From: Caballeronia sp. SBC1
Lineage (GTDB): Bacteria > Pseudomonadota > Gammaproteobacteria > Burkholderiales > Burkholderiaceae
Reading direction: 5' to 3'
Length of the DNA stretch: 64,000 nt
NCBI RefSeq assembly: GCF_011493005.1
Contig: NZ_CP049156.1
Span: 2,356,001-2,420,000 of the forward strand
In this document: piece by piece, positions 19,759 to 26,527 of the stretch
How the letters are laid out: each line of letters starts with the position of its first letter
Numbering within the stretch: the first letter of the stretch is position 1
Notes under the pieces: generated by a model
Databases searched by the model: none
What the model was told of the DNA's origin: nothing
The model's input: only the letters and a program-made list of their open reading frames with translations
Program-made: the position numbers and the translations under genes

Positions 19759-20001
19759 ATGAAGAAAATGTCCCTGGCAGTCTTGTTTTCCCTGAGCGCA
19801 ATGACCAGCGCAGCGTTCGCGCAATCCGATCAGGGCGTCACGATGAGTACGGATCCGGCCAAAATCTCGGATATCGAACAGCGCGCGCAGGACCTGCAGG
19901 CACGCCAGTCGAACATGCAGACCGAAATGCCGATGCACAAGAGCATGGAGCATCATCACAAGAAGTCGGGCATGAAGCATTCGAAAAGCACGGCCGAATA
20001 A
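19759..20001 (+). CDS. Small periplasmic His/Met-rich hypothetical protein (80 aa)
   Basis: An 80-residue protein with a signal peptide (MKKMSLAVLFSLSAMTSAAFA, cut after about residue 21). The start at 19759 is preferred to an ATG 12 bases upstream because GGAGGTAAC stands directly before it. The mature part has a coiled-coil-like stretch (ISDIEQRAQDLQARQSNMQ) and a C-terminal run of Met, His and Lys (MHKSMEHHHKKSGMKHSK). This composition suggests metal binding, for example copper or nickel, but that is an inference. A strong terminator follows about 100 bases later. Confidence 0.75.
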   Translation: MKKMSLAVLFSLSAMTSAAFAQSDQGVTMSTDPAKISDIEQRAQDLQARQSNMQTEMPMHKSMEHHHKKSGMKHSKSTAE

Positions 20002-20097
20002 GCGATAGGGCTTATGCCTCGCAACGGCCCGCAAACGTTAGCCGTTTGGCAATTATTCAGCAACCGTTCTGCTAACCCTTCAGCGAGCCGTTCGCCT

Positions 20098-20140
20098 AAA
20101 AAAGCCGGATACGACGCACGAGGCGTTGTATCCGGCTTTT
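20098..20140. terminator. Bidirectional intrinsic terminator
   Basis: An 18-base stem with one imperfect pair (20100-20117 with 20123-20140, core AAAAGCCGGATAC / GTATCCGGCTTTT) around the loop ACGAG, with A-run and T-run at its ends. It ends the transcript of the His/Met-rich protein gene and insulates the gene at 20241. Confidence 0.9.
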
Positions 20141-20240
20141 GTTCGTTAGCGACGACTTCTGACAACGATGCCTTCACCGGCGCGGCGTATGCTACATTCC
20201 GCGTCGATAAATTGAATAGCACTTGTGTGCGGAGGATCGT

Positions 20241-20504
20241 ATGAGCAACATCCAGCTGGACATTGAATGGACCGAAGCAGCATCACGCAAAATTGAAAAG
20301 CTGATGCCGCGTAACGCAAAGGACAAGGACGCGTATCTCGCACTGCCGCCCGTGGAATGCCTGCCCATGGAAGGCGACGTGCTGTTTCTCGGCCCGGATG
20401 GCAAACAACAGCCGTTTATCGTGGCTGAGCGTCAATACCATCACGATGGCGACGCCGACTGGACCATCATCCTGATCCTCGACGTACCGCACGAGACTCA
20501 TTAA
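20241..20504 (+). CDS. Hypothetical protein (87 aa)
   Basis: An 87-residue soluble protein starting MSNIQLDIEWTEAA, with GGAGG 6 bases upstream of this ATG; an in-frame ATG 18 bases earlier lacks such a site. The sequence is a mix of helix (ASRKIEKLM) and beta-strands (GDVLFLGPDGKQQPFIVAERQYH, DWTIILILDVP). It resembles a small beta-barrel or PilZ-sized fold, but I recognise no family. No signal peptide or membrane helix. Confidence 0.7.
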   Translation: MSNIQLDIEWTEAASRKIEKLMPRNAKDKDAYLALPPVECLPMEGDVLFLGPDGKQQPFIVAERQYHHDGDADWTIILILDVPHETH

Positions 20505-20593
20505 GGGCTGATGGAGTAAGGGCCGCTGATGGATGATGCACTGAGGCATTGCTGCGCGGACGCACTGACGGCCGCGTGGCTCCAGTTAGCTGA

Positions 20594-20881
20594 TCAAAGC
20601 TTTGCCACCACGTTGATTTCACCGTGCTCGATCAAGTCCTGCAGTGTTTTGCCGAGCGCCTGGATATGCGGGGTCTGATTGTGTTGCGCCAGCGCAGCCT
20701 CGCTCAGCCAGCGTTCGAAGAATACAAACCGGCGTGGCTCCTTGATGTCGCGATGCAGGTCATATTGCAACGCGCCGGGTTCCTTGAGCGTCGGCGCCAC
20801 GATGCCCTGCAGAACCTCCTTCAGCTTGTCTTCGTTGCCCGGTTTAGCGACAAAGGTTGCGACCACGGCGATTTCTGTCAT
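20594..20881 (-). CDS. Antibiotic biosynthesis monooxygenase (ABM/YgiN-like) domain protein
   Basis: A 95-residue single-domain protein of the dimeric alpha-beta barrel ABM family. The typical pattern is present: TEIAVVATFVAKPGNEDKLKEVL, then EPGALQYDLHRDIKEPRRFVFFERW with the conserved Glu/Trp, and ALAQHNQTPHIQAL. Members include YgiN quinol monooxygenase and LsrG; the substrate is not clear here. GGAG lies 8 bases before the ATG at 20881. A terminator-like hairpin lies about 77 bases upstream in the same orientation. Confidence 0.88.
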   Translation of the reverse strand: MTEIAVVATFVAKPGNEDKLKEVLQGIVAPTLKEPGALQYDLHRDIKEPRRFVFFERWLSEAALAQHNQTPHIQALGKTLQDLIEHGEINVVAKL

Positions 20882-20957
20882 GACTTGACTCCAGATTAAA
20901 GAATCAAGCATAACGTCGACGCCGCACGCTCGCTGAAACGGCTTTTGAACCGACCAG

Positions 20958-20990
20958 AAAAAAGCCCGCGTTCCCTTGGGGAGCGCGGGC
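20958..20990 (-). terminator. Intrinsic terminator facing the monooxygenase gene
   Basis: Arms GCCCGCG (20964-20970) and CGCGGGC (20984-20990), with additional inner pairing TCCC/GGGA, are followed on the minus strand by six U (A at 20958-20963). There is no recognised minus-strand gene between this and the bamC terminator at 21388, so it must end an unrecognised short transcript or regulate the monooxygenase leader. Confidence 0.85.
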
Positions 20991-21387
20991 AAAAGCCGTC
21001 GCCCTACGAGGATAGGCGACGGGGCCATCGAGATCCGCTTGGCCAGCGGACCGCAATTCGTGAAAAAATTGGCGGCATAGGGCGACTGGAAGCAGGACAC
21101 CGCTTCACGCGGGCACCATGCAGATTACATGCCATAGATACAATGTAATCCCTATGCGGTTGATTCCTATAAGCTTTCCCGCACATAAAAAACTAGAAAC
21201 AGCACTCGAACCGAGCAATGTAACTACTTGCTGTAACGTGACCCCGACATCATGAAAGGTCCACTTCCATCCCTCCGAGATCCTTCGCCCGAAGCGTAAC
21301 GCGGCGACCGCGTTCACTCGCGCGCGTTACCGCGCATTCGAATGCAAAAGGCATTTTCAAATGCTTCATCTAAATCTCAGACGCATG
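20991..21387. other. Intergenic region, possible minus-strand small RNA
   Basis: This 397-base stretch lies between two minus-strand terminators and has no frame with coding character. It holds an inverted repeat at 21123-21150 (GATTACAT, 12 bases, ATGTAATC) and a hairpin around 20999-21021 (GTCGCC/GGCGAC) directly before the terminator at 20958-20990. It could encode a structured small RNA on the minus strand. Confidence 0.4.
21123..21150. promoter_or_regulatory. Inverted repeat, operator-like
   Basis: Perfect 8-base arms GATTACAT (21123-21130) and ATGTAATC (21143-21150) are separated by 12 bases in an AT-rich part of the region. It may be a repressor site or part of an RNA stem; no regulator gene lies alongside. 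Confidence 0.4.
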
Positions 21388-21416
21388 AAAAAACCCGCCT
21401 GAACTTCGGGCGGGTT
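21388..21416 (-). terminator. Intrinsic terminator of bamC
   Basis: An 8-bp stem AACCCGCC (21392-21399) / GGCGGGTT (21409-21416) has a six-base A-run on its left. On the minus strand this is a hairpin followed by U, 130 bases after the bamC stop. Confidence 0.88.
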
Positions 21417-21444
21417 GGTCGCGGGTTGGTCGCGGGTTAGATCG
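21411..21444. repeat. Short tandem repeat, 11-base unit
   Basis: Two exact copies of CGGGTTGGTCG (21411-21421, 21422-21432) and a degenerate third overlap the right arm of the bamC terminator. Probably replication slippage of the terminator arm. Confidence 0.7.
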
Positions 21445-21547
21445 CTGGTTAAATACTACGCGCAGTCTTTTGGTGACATTCAGCTTACTGATTCAATCTG
21501 CTGATTCAGCTTCCTGAACCAGTCCACGGAAGCTCGCCCGATGTGCT

Positions 21548-22759
21548 TCAATGCAACTGATCGTCGAGCAAGCCCATGATCTGGCGCGCTTGCGGCGACG
21601 AATCGACGTTGCCTTTGCTGTCGATAATCGACACGCGCGTCTGCGTTTCCGTCAGCGCCCGCACGTTGATCTCGTAGTTCTTGGCTAGCTTCTCTTTCTT
21701 ACCGTGGAACACCTGGTTCCAGAAGCCCTGCTCCGCCGACGTCATGTCCTTCGGGTCGACGTACCGGACGAAATAAATGCCGCGGCCACGGTCACGGTCA
21801 TCGACAGTGAAGTTCGTCCGGTCGAGCGCCAGACCCACACGCAGCCAGGCACGATCGTAGGGCTCCGGCAGGTTGATCTCAACCGAGCTGGCTTCCGGTA
21901 TGACGTCTTCCTTGATCGGCGTCTGCGCGGCGAGTGCGACGTTCTGCGCCGCCCTCTGCGCTGAAGTAGTGGCCGTGGGCGAGCTCGCTGCCGCGGCTGC
22001 AGCCATGGCAGCGTCGGTCGCGCCGGTCTGGCCGCTAGCCTGACGCGCGTCGGCCAGTGCAAGGTTCGCCATCAAGCGCTTCAGGTATTCGCCTTCCAGG
22101 GCGGGATCGTTCGGCTTGGCCTGCCACTGGCTTTGATCGTTGTTGGTTCCCGTCAGCGCTTCGCGCATGCCCTTCTGACTGATGAACACATACGTGCCGC
22201 CGTTCGGCGCTGCCTCGAGCCGGGTGCGGTACTTGTTGCGTTCGGCTGCAACGTATGAATTGCCTGTCGCCATTGAAAGCGTGTTGCGAATCAGCCCGTC
22301 CGAGATCTGCGGATGGGTTTCGTTCCAGTCGGTTTCCATGACGCCCTTGTCACGCGCGTCCACGACAAGCAGAAAGCCCTGTTCCTGCCAGAAACGACGG
22401 ATCTGCGGCCAGACTTGGTCTGGCGCTTTGGTGTCGATGACCAGCCAACGCTCCGTGCCGTCACGCTGAATATGCATGCCTGACACGGGCGGGATGACCG
22501 TAGGCGCGTTCGGCGCAACCTTCTGCACTTGCTGGAGCTCCGATAGCGACGCCTGGCCGCCCTGCGGCGGCAAAGAGCGCTGATCCCCCGTTTCGTCGAG
22601 CAGATTGGGCGGAACAGCGAGGGAAGCCTGTTTTGCCCGGGCATCGCTCTTGTAATTGATTGCATTGGGAGACGACGTACCGCATCCGGCAACAAGGCCT
22701 CCCACCATCAAGAGGGCTGCGACCTTCAAAGCCGGCTTGTTCACACGAAAATCTGTCAT
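21548..22759 (-). CDS. bamC: Outer-membrane assembly lipoprotein BamC (NlpB)
   Basis: BamC is an accessory lipoprotein of the BAM complex that inserts beta-barrel proteins into the outer membrane. The 403-residue precursor has a lipobox (LVAGC) with the lipidated Cys at residue 26. It is followed by an unstructured BamD-binding-type segment (NAINYKSDARAKQASLAVPPNLL). Two helix-grip domains follow at about 95-200 (RWLVIDTKAPDQVWPQIRRFW) and 290-400 (YDRAWLRVGLALDRTNF, RGIYFVRYVDPKD). They are joined by an Ala/Thr-rich linker. In many betaproteobacteria bamC follows dapA; no dapA is visible upstream here. A terminator lies 130 bases downstream. Confidence 0.93.
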   Translation of the reverse strand: MTDFRVNKPALKVAALLMVGGLVAGCGTSSPNAINYKSDARAKQASLAVPPNLLDETGDQRSLPPQGGQASLSELQQVQKVAPNAPTVIPPVSGMHIQRDGTERWLVIDTKAPDQVWPQIRRFWQEQGFLLVVDARDKGVMETDWNETHPQISDGLIRNTLSMATGNSYVAAERNKYRTRLEAAPNGGTYVFISQKGMREALTGTNNDQSQWQAKPNDPALEGEYLKRLMANLALADARQASGQTGATDAAMAAAAAASSPTATTSAQRAAQNVALAAQTPIKEDVIPEASSVEINLPEPYDRAWLRVGLALDRTNFTVDDRDRGRGIYFVRYVDPKDMTSAEQGFWNQVFHGKKEKLAKNYEINVRALTETQTRVSIIDSKGNVDSSPQARQIMGLLDDQLH

Positions 22760-23277
22760 GTTTGGGAAATCCTTCCGCTACGCCACGGCGTTTTCCGTGG
22801 ATCAACCAAGCATTTTACCGGTCCCACGCGCCGCCGTGCAAAAACAGTGTCCTTGACGGTCGTACCGCCGGGATGACACGGCACAGCGAGGTCGCCTGGG
22901 CGTGAATTCCACGCGGTGAAATTTGAACGGACTCCGCGCGCCCGGATGCACAGATACACCCGAATCCGCCCGCTCTTGGACGCTTTCGTGCATCCGTTCG
23001 CACGCCCTGCGCGGCTCCCTTTCCTCGTCCACCGAAGTCCACCTTCAATCTCATAAATCACTCACCAGACGATCAATAAGACAATTTATGACATTCACTC
23101 TTGCTTTGTCCTAGTCTATTTTTCGCAACCAACATATTGTTTAATAAGCACTTTTAACTAATTTTTGAGACGTTTTTAAAGACCCTACAAGACAATTCCT
23201 ATCTCGATTTTTTTAAGCATCGCTATCCTAAAATTGGTTCTCGATAACAAGAACGGCCACGAGAACGGAGTAACACC
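22760..23277. other. Divergent intergenic region between bamC and the DUF2844 gene
   Basis: No gene is supported in these 518 bases. The part 23040-23275 is clearly AT-richer than its surroundings and should hold the promoter of the DUF2844-DUF3443 pair; AGAACGGAGTAACACC directly before 23278 gives it a ribosome site. The left half, near bamC, has ordinary GC content and no clear motif. Confidence 0.5.
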
Positions 23278-23772
23278 ATGCCTCACCTCAAGTCCCTCAC
23301 CCCTCTTCGGGCAACCGCTGCCGCGCTGGTGATTGCGGCAAGCGGACCGGCGTACGCACAACTGGGCACCACCGTCGCGATCGCTGCGTCCGGCACATCG
23401 AGTTCGTCCAACCCCGCGGATGCCACCACTCCTGTATTGCATCAGGCCACGAACAACGCGGTGCGCTGGCAGGAATCGACCGATGCCAATCAGATTCGCG
23501 TGCGCCAGTACGTGTCTTCCTCGGGACAGGTCTATGCCGTCAGTTGGGACGGCCCGGCCATGCCCGATGTCGCGGTACTGCTCGGCACGTGGTTCGATCG
23601 GTATAGGCAAGAAGCGAGCGCAGCGCTGCCCAATGCGAGCGGGCTGCACTCATCGCGAGTGAGCAGCAGTGACCTGATGGTGGAAACGGCAGTGCGCCTG
23701 CGCGACTTCAGCGGCCGTGCCTGGCTCCCCAGCGCGTTGCCGGCCGGGGTCACGGCAGCAGACATTGAATAG
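23278..23772 (+). CDS. DUF2844 family secreted protein
   Basis: A 164-residue protein with a signal peptide (RATAAALVIAASGPAYA, cut after about residue 27). The body has the DUF2844 look: a segment ending VRWQESTDANQIRVRQYVSSSGQVYAVSWDGPAMPD, followed by LLGTWFDRYRQEA. In Burkholderia this family sits next to DUF3443 lipoprotein genes, as here: the next gene begins 8 bases after the stop. The AT-rich upstream region suggests its own promoter. The function of the family is unknown; the pair may be exported together. Confidence 0.85.
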   Translation: MPHLKSLTPLRATAAALVIAASGPAYAQLGTTVAIAASGTSSSSNPADATTPVLHQATNNAVRWQESTDANQIRVRQYVSSSGQVYAVSWDGPAMPDVAVLLGTWFDRYRQEASAALPNASGLHSSRVSSSDLMVETAVRLRDFSGRAWLPSALPAGVTAADIE

Positions 23773-23780
23773 GGGCGACC

Positions 23781-25106
23781 ATGCGAAACCTGACTTGCAT
23801 ACTTATCACGGCGATTGTTGCCGTTAGCTCCACGATGTCCGGCTGTGGTGGTGGTGGCGGTGGCAGCAATGATTCAACCAGCGCCGCGGCACCCGCGGCA
23901 AGTTCCCCGGCTGCCGCAAGCGCGCCGTCGGCATCTAGCGGAGCACCTGCTGCCAGCGCGCCTGCTGCCGCGGCACCTGCCCAACCTGCTACACCTGCGA
24001 GCGCGCCAGCCAACACGGTCGCTCAATCGACCACCCCCAACGTTCTGCCCATCACCGTTGCACAAATTGCGACCGGCACTCGCAACATGCTGCAAACTAG
24101 CGTGACGATCTGCGTTCCGGGAACAAGCACGTGCCAGACGATCAACAATATCCAGGTGGATACGGGCTCGCAGGGATTGCGCATCCTTGCGTCCGCGCTC
24201 GCGCCAACTTTAACGCTGCCCTCCGTGACGGCCAGCACGGGTGCGACCGTGGCAAGCTGCACCGTATTCGGCTCGGGTTACACATGGGGTTCGGTGCGCA
24301 ATGCCGACGTGCATCTGGCCGGCGAGGTGGCAGCGGCGACATCGATCCAGGTCATCGCGGACCCGGCTATTCCGGCCGTGCCCACGGACTGCAGTAACTC
24401 GGGCCTGCCGATGCTGACCGCTACCGCACTGCGAAGCAACGGTATTCTCGGCGTGGGCCCATTCAGCGCCGACTGCGGCAGCGGCTGCGCCACGACCGCG
24501 TTGCCACGCTGGTACTACGGCTGCTCTTCCGGCGCGTGCGTAGCAGCTACGCTGCCAGTTGCACAACAGGTGACCAATCCGGTGAGCCGATTCGCCACTG
24601 ACAACAATGGCATTGTCATCGACCTTCCCGCGGTCGCCGCCACCGGAGCCGCGAGTGTCACCGGCACGATGACGTTCGGAATCGGCTCACAGTCGAACAA
24701 TCTGCTGGGCAGCGCTCAGGTCCTCCCGAGTAACTCGATGACAGGGTTTGTTTCGACCGCCTTTCAGGGGCAAACCTACAGCACGAGTTTCATCGACAGT
24801 GGCTCGAACGGCCTGTTCTTCGCACTGAGTTCGGTACCGACATGCGGCGCCTGGTTCTGTCCAACCGCCGTGCAAACCCTGTCTGCAACTGTTGCCGGCA
24901 ACAATGGCGCGACGAGCAACGTGACGTTCACAATGGGCAATGCGACGTCGCTGTTCGGAAGCGGCAACAACGCATTCAGCAATCTGGCGGGACCAGGAAG
25001 CAACTACTTCGACTGGGGCCTGCCCTTCTTCTTCGGGAGACGCGTCTTTACCGCGATCGAAGCGAGTGCGACACCCGCGGGTAATGGTCCTTACTACGCG
25101 TTCTAG
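23781..25106 (+). CDS. DUF3443 family lipoprotein with pepsin-like motifs
   Basis: A 441-residue lipoprotein: lipobox STMSGC with Cys22, then a Gly run and a Ser/Ala/Pro-rich linker of about 60 residues, typical of surface-exposed lipoproteins. The globular domain starts near residue 88. I recognise DUF3443. Three motifs recall pepsin-type aspartic proteases: VDTGSQGL (Asp127), NGILGVGPF (about 220-228) and FIDSGSNGLFF (Asp339), in the order and rough spacing of a bilobed pepsin. Six or more cysteines (for example CGSGC) fit an exported protein. It forms an operon with the DUF2844 gene. Protease activity is an inference; members are annotated only as DUF3443. Confidence 0.85.
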   Translation: MRNLTCILITAIVAVSSTMSGCGGGGGGSNDSTSAAAPAASSPAAASAPSASSGAPAASAPAAAAPAQPATPASAPANTVAQSTTPNVLPITVAQIATGTRNMLQTSVTICVPGTSTCQTINNIQVDTGSQGLRILASALAPTLTLPSVTASTGATVASCTVFGSGYTWGSVRNADVHLAGEVAAATSIQVIADPAIPAVPTDCSNSGLPMLTATALRSNGILGVGPFSADCGSGCATTALPRWYYGCSSGACVAATLPVAQQVTNPVSRFATDNNGIVIDLPAVAATGAASVTGTMTFGIGSQSNNLLGSAQVLPSNSMTGFVSTAFQGQTYSTSFIDSGSNGLFFALSSVPTCGAWFCPTAVQTLSATVAGNNGATSNVTFTMGNATSLFGSGNNAFSNLAGPGSNYFDWGLPFFFGRRVFTAIEASATPAGNGPYYAF

Positions 25107-25272
25107 GCCCTTTAGCATGTGCCGCGGCGGCTCCTGATAGTCGAGCTGCCGCAGCATACACCGAAGGCTTCGTCACGATCCGCGTGCGTTAGGGTTCTCC
25201 CAGTTCCGCGTGCTCGCGAGCAAGCATGTTGTGTTACCAGCAACAGCGCCGCTTGCCCGTCCCGCAAAGCGC

Positions 25273-25299
25273 ATCCACATCCACATCCACATCCACATC
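25273..25299. repeat. Hexanucleotide tandem repeat (ATCCAC, 4.5 copies)
   Basis: Four exact copies of ATCCAC and half of a fifth lie between the DUF3443 gene and the OmpA-like lipoprotein gene, downstream of both. A length-variable microsatellite is possible, but the position at two gene ends makes phase variation unlikely. Confidence 0.85.
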
Positions 25300-25367
25300 G
25301 TCCAAAAATACCTCATGGAGCTAATCGTCTTGGAGACACGCACGCGCATGATTGAATCCGTGCGTCT

Positions 25368-26432
25368 TCACGCCCCCTGATCTTCCTTGTGTAAAAAGCG
25401 CAACTCAACACGCCGATCGTTTGCTAGACAAGTCACAAGCGCACGTCGGTCTCGCATCCGGCAATCCGTTCCTGGCGATGCCCGGCCATAACCTCGTGCC
25501 TGCACTGCCGTCGTCACGCCGCCTGATATCAGATACCGCCGGACAGTCTCGGCACGCTGATGCGAAAGCCGCCGGTTGTAGGCCTCGCTGCCTAAGCGGT
25601 CAGTCAAACCCGACACGATAATCGACGACACAGCGCCGTCGCCCTTCACGTCCTCGATCAAACCATCGAGCCTCTCACGGCCTTCCGACGTGATCGATTC
25701 AACACTGCTCCCGTTGAACGCGAATATTGCGTCGACAGGTAATGCAACCAGCCTGGGTAGTGAGTTGTTCGAACTCAAGCCTTCCTGCGGAATCACGCAA
25801 CTGTCAAGACTCTGCCGTGCTTCACCGAGCGCTGACTCGACCATGTCGGCCTTGATTTTTGCCTTGCCGAACTGGCGGGTCCAAGCATCGTGGCCCGCAT
25901 GCATCAGCTTGACTTCGGCGCATGCTGTCTGCTTTTGCGCCAGCGGACAATAAACAAACCGCGGATCGGCGATGATCGCCTGCAGGCTCGTCGTCAGGTC
26001 CGGACGCAACGCCGCGACCGTCCGCAGTGACGGGTTCTCGGGCGACAACGGCTGTGTACCTTCAAGTCCCGCCGTCAGGTGTGCAGCTTCGCCGATCGAC
26101 TCTTCTACAAAGCCCCAGCGATCTCCTGCATCGGTCTCGCCTTTTGCCACATCAATCCAGCATTGGTCCTTGTAACCAAAATAGTTGTCCTTGCGATGAT
26201 CCAGTTGGTCGAGTCGTGCTTGCAGAAGTACCAGCACCTCACGAGGTTTTTCAATTTGCCCATAGACACTGCCCCAAGGCTCCACAGCGGCACCCGCCTG
26301 CGTGCTTTGCTGCGTGCCGAACCCTGTTTGCAGAACGGTGGGATCCTGGATGCCCAGGCTGTCACGCAGTTCCGTGTTGGCGCAGCCCGCCAACGCATAG
26401 ATGCAGGCTGCGGCGAGGATAATGTTTTTCAT
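25368..26432 (-). CDS. OmpA-family lipoprotein
   Basis: A 354-residue lipoprotein (lipobox ALAGC, Cys17) with a helical central region (about 60-210) and a C-terminal OmpA/MotB peptidoglycan-binding domain (about 225-345). The key pattern is ALPVDAIFAFNGSSVESITSEGRERLDGL, then IIVSGLTDRLGSEAYNRRLSHQRAETVRRYL, where the Asp/Arg pair should bind the diaminopimelate of peptidoglycan. It lies 95 bases downstream of the trimeric autotransporter gene on the same strand. Similar OmpA-like lipoproteins flank such adhesins in other Burkholderiaceae and may tether or stabilise them; this is an inference. Confidence 0.9.
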   Translation of the reverse strand: MKNIILAAACIYALAGCANTELRDSLGIQDPTVLQTGFGTQQSTQAGAAVEPWGSVYGQIEKPREVLVLLQARLDQLDHRKDNYFGYKDQCWIDVAKGETDAGDRWGFVEESIGEAAHLTAGLEGTQPLSPENPSLRTVAALRPDLTTSLQAIIADPRFVYCPLAQKQTACAEVKLMHAGHDAWTRQFGKAKIKADMVESALGEARQSLDSCVIPQEGLSSNNSLPRLVALPVDAIFAFNGSSVESITSEGRERLDGLIEDVKGDGAVSSIIVSGLTDRLGSEAYNRRLSHQRAETVRRYLISGGVTTAVQARGYGRASPGTDCRMRDRRALVTCLANDRRVELRFLHKEDQGA

Positions 26433-26527
26433 GGTTCAACTCGGTGACATCCACGGCGCCTCGGGCACCGTGGACTTTGCTGTGCGTATCGCCTGTGACG
26501 GCGGCAATGTTCAATTCACTACGCTGG

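Noticed and set aside
25273..25299. Hexamer repeat as a phase-variation switch
   Set aside because: It lies downstream of both flanking genes and outside any reading frame or promoter, so a switching role is unlikely.
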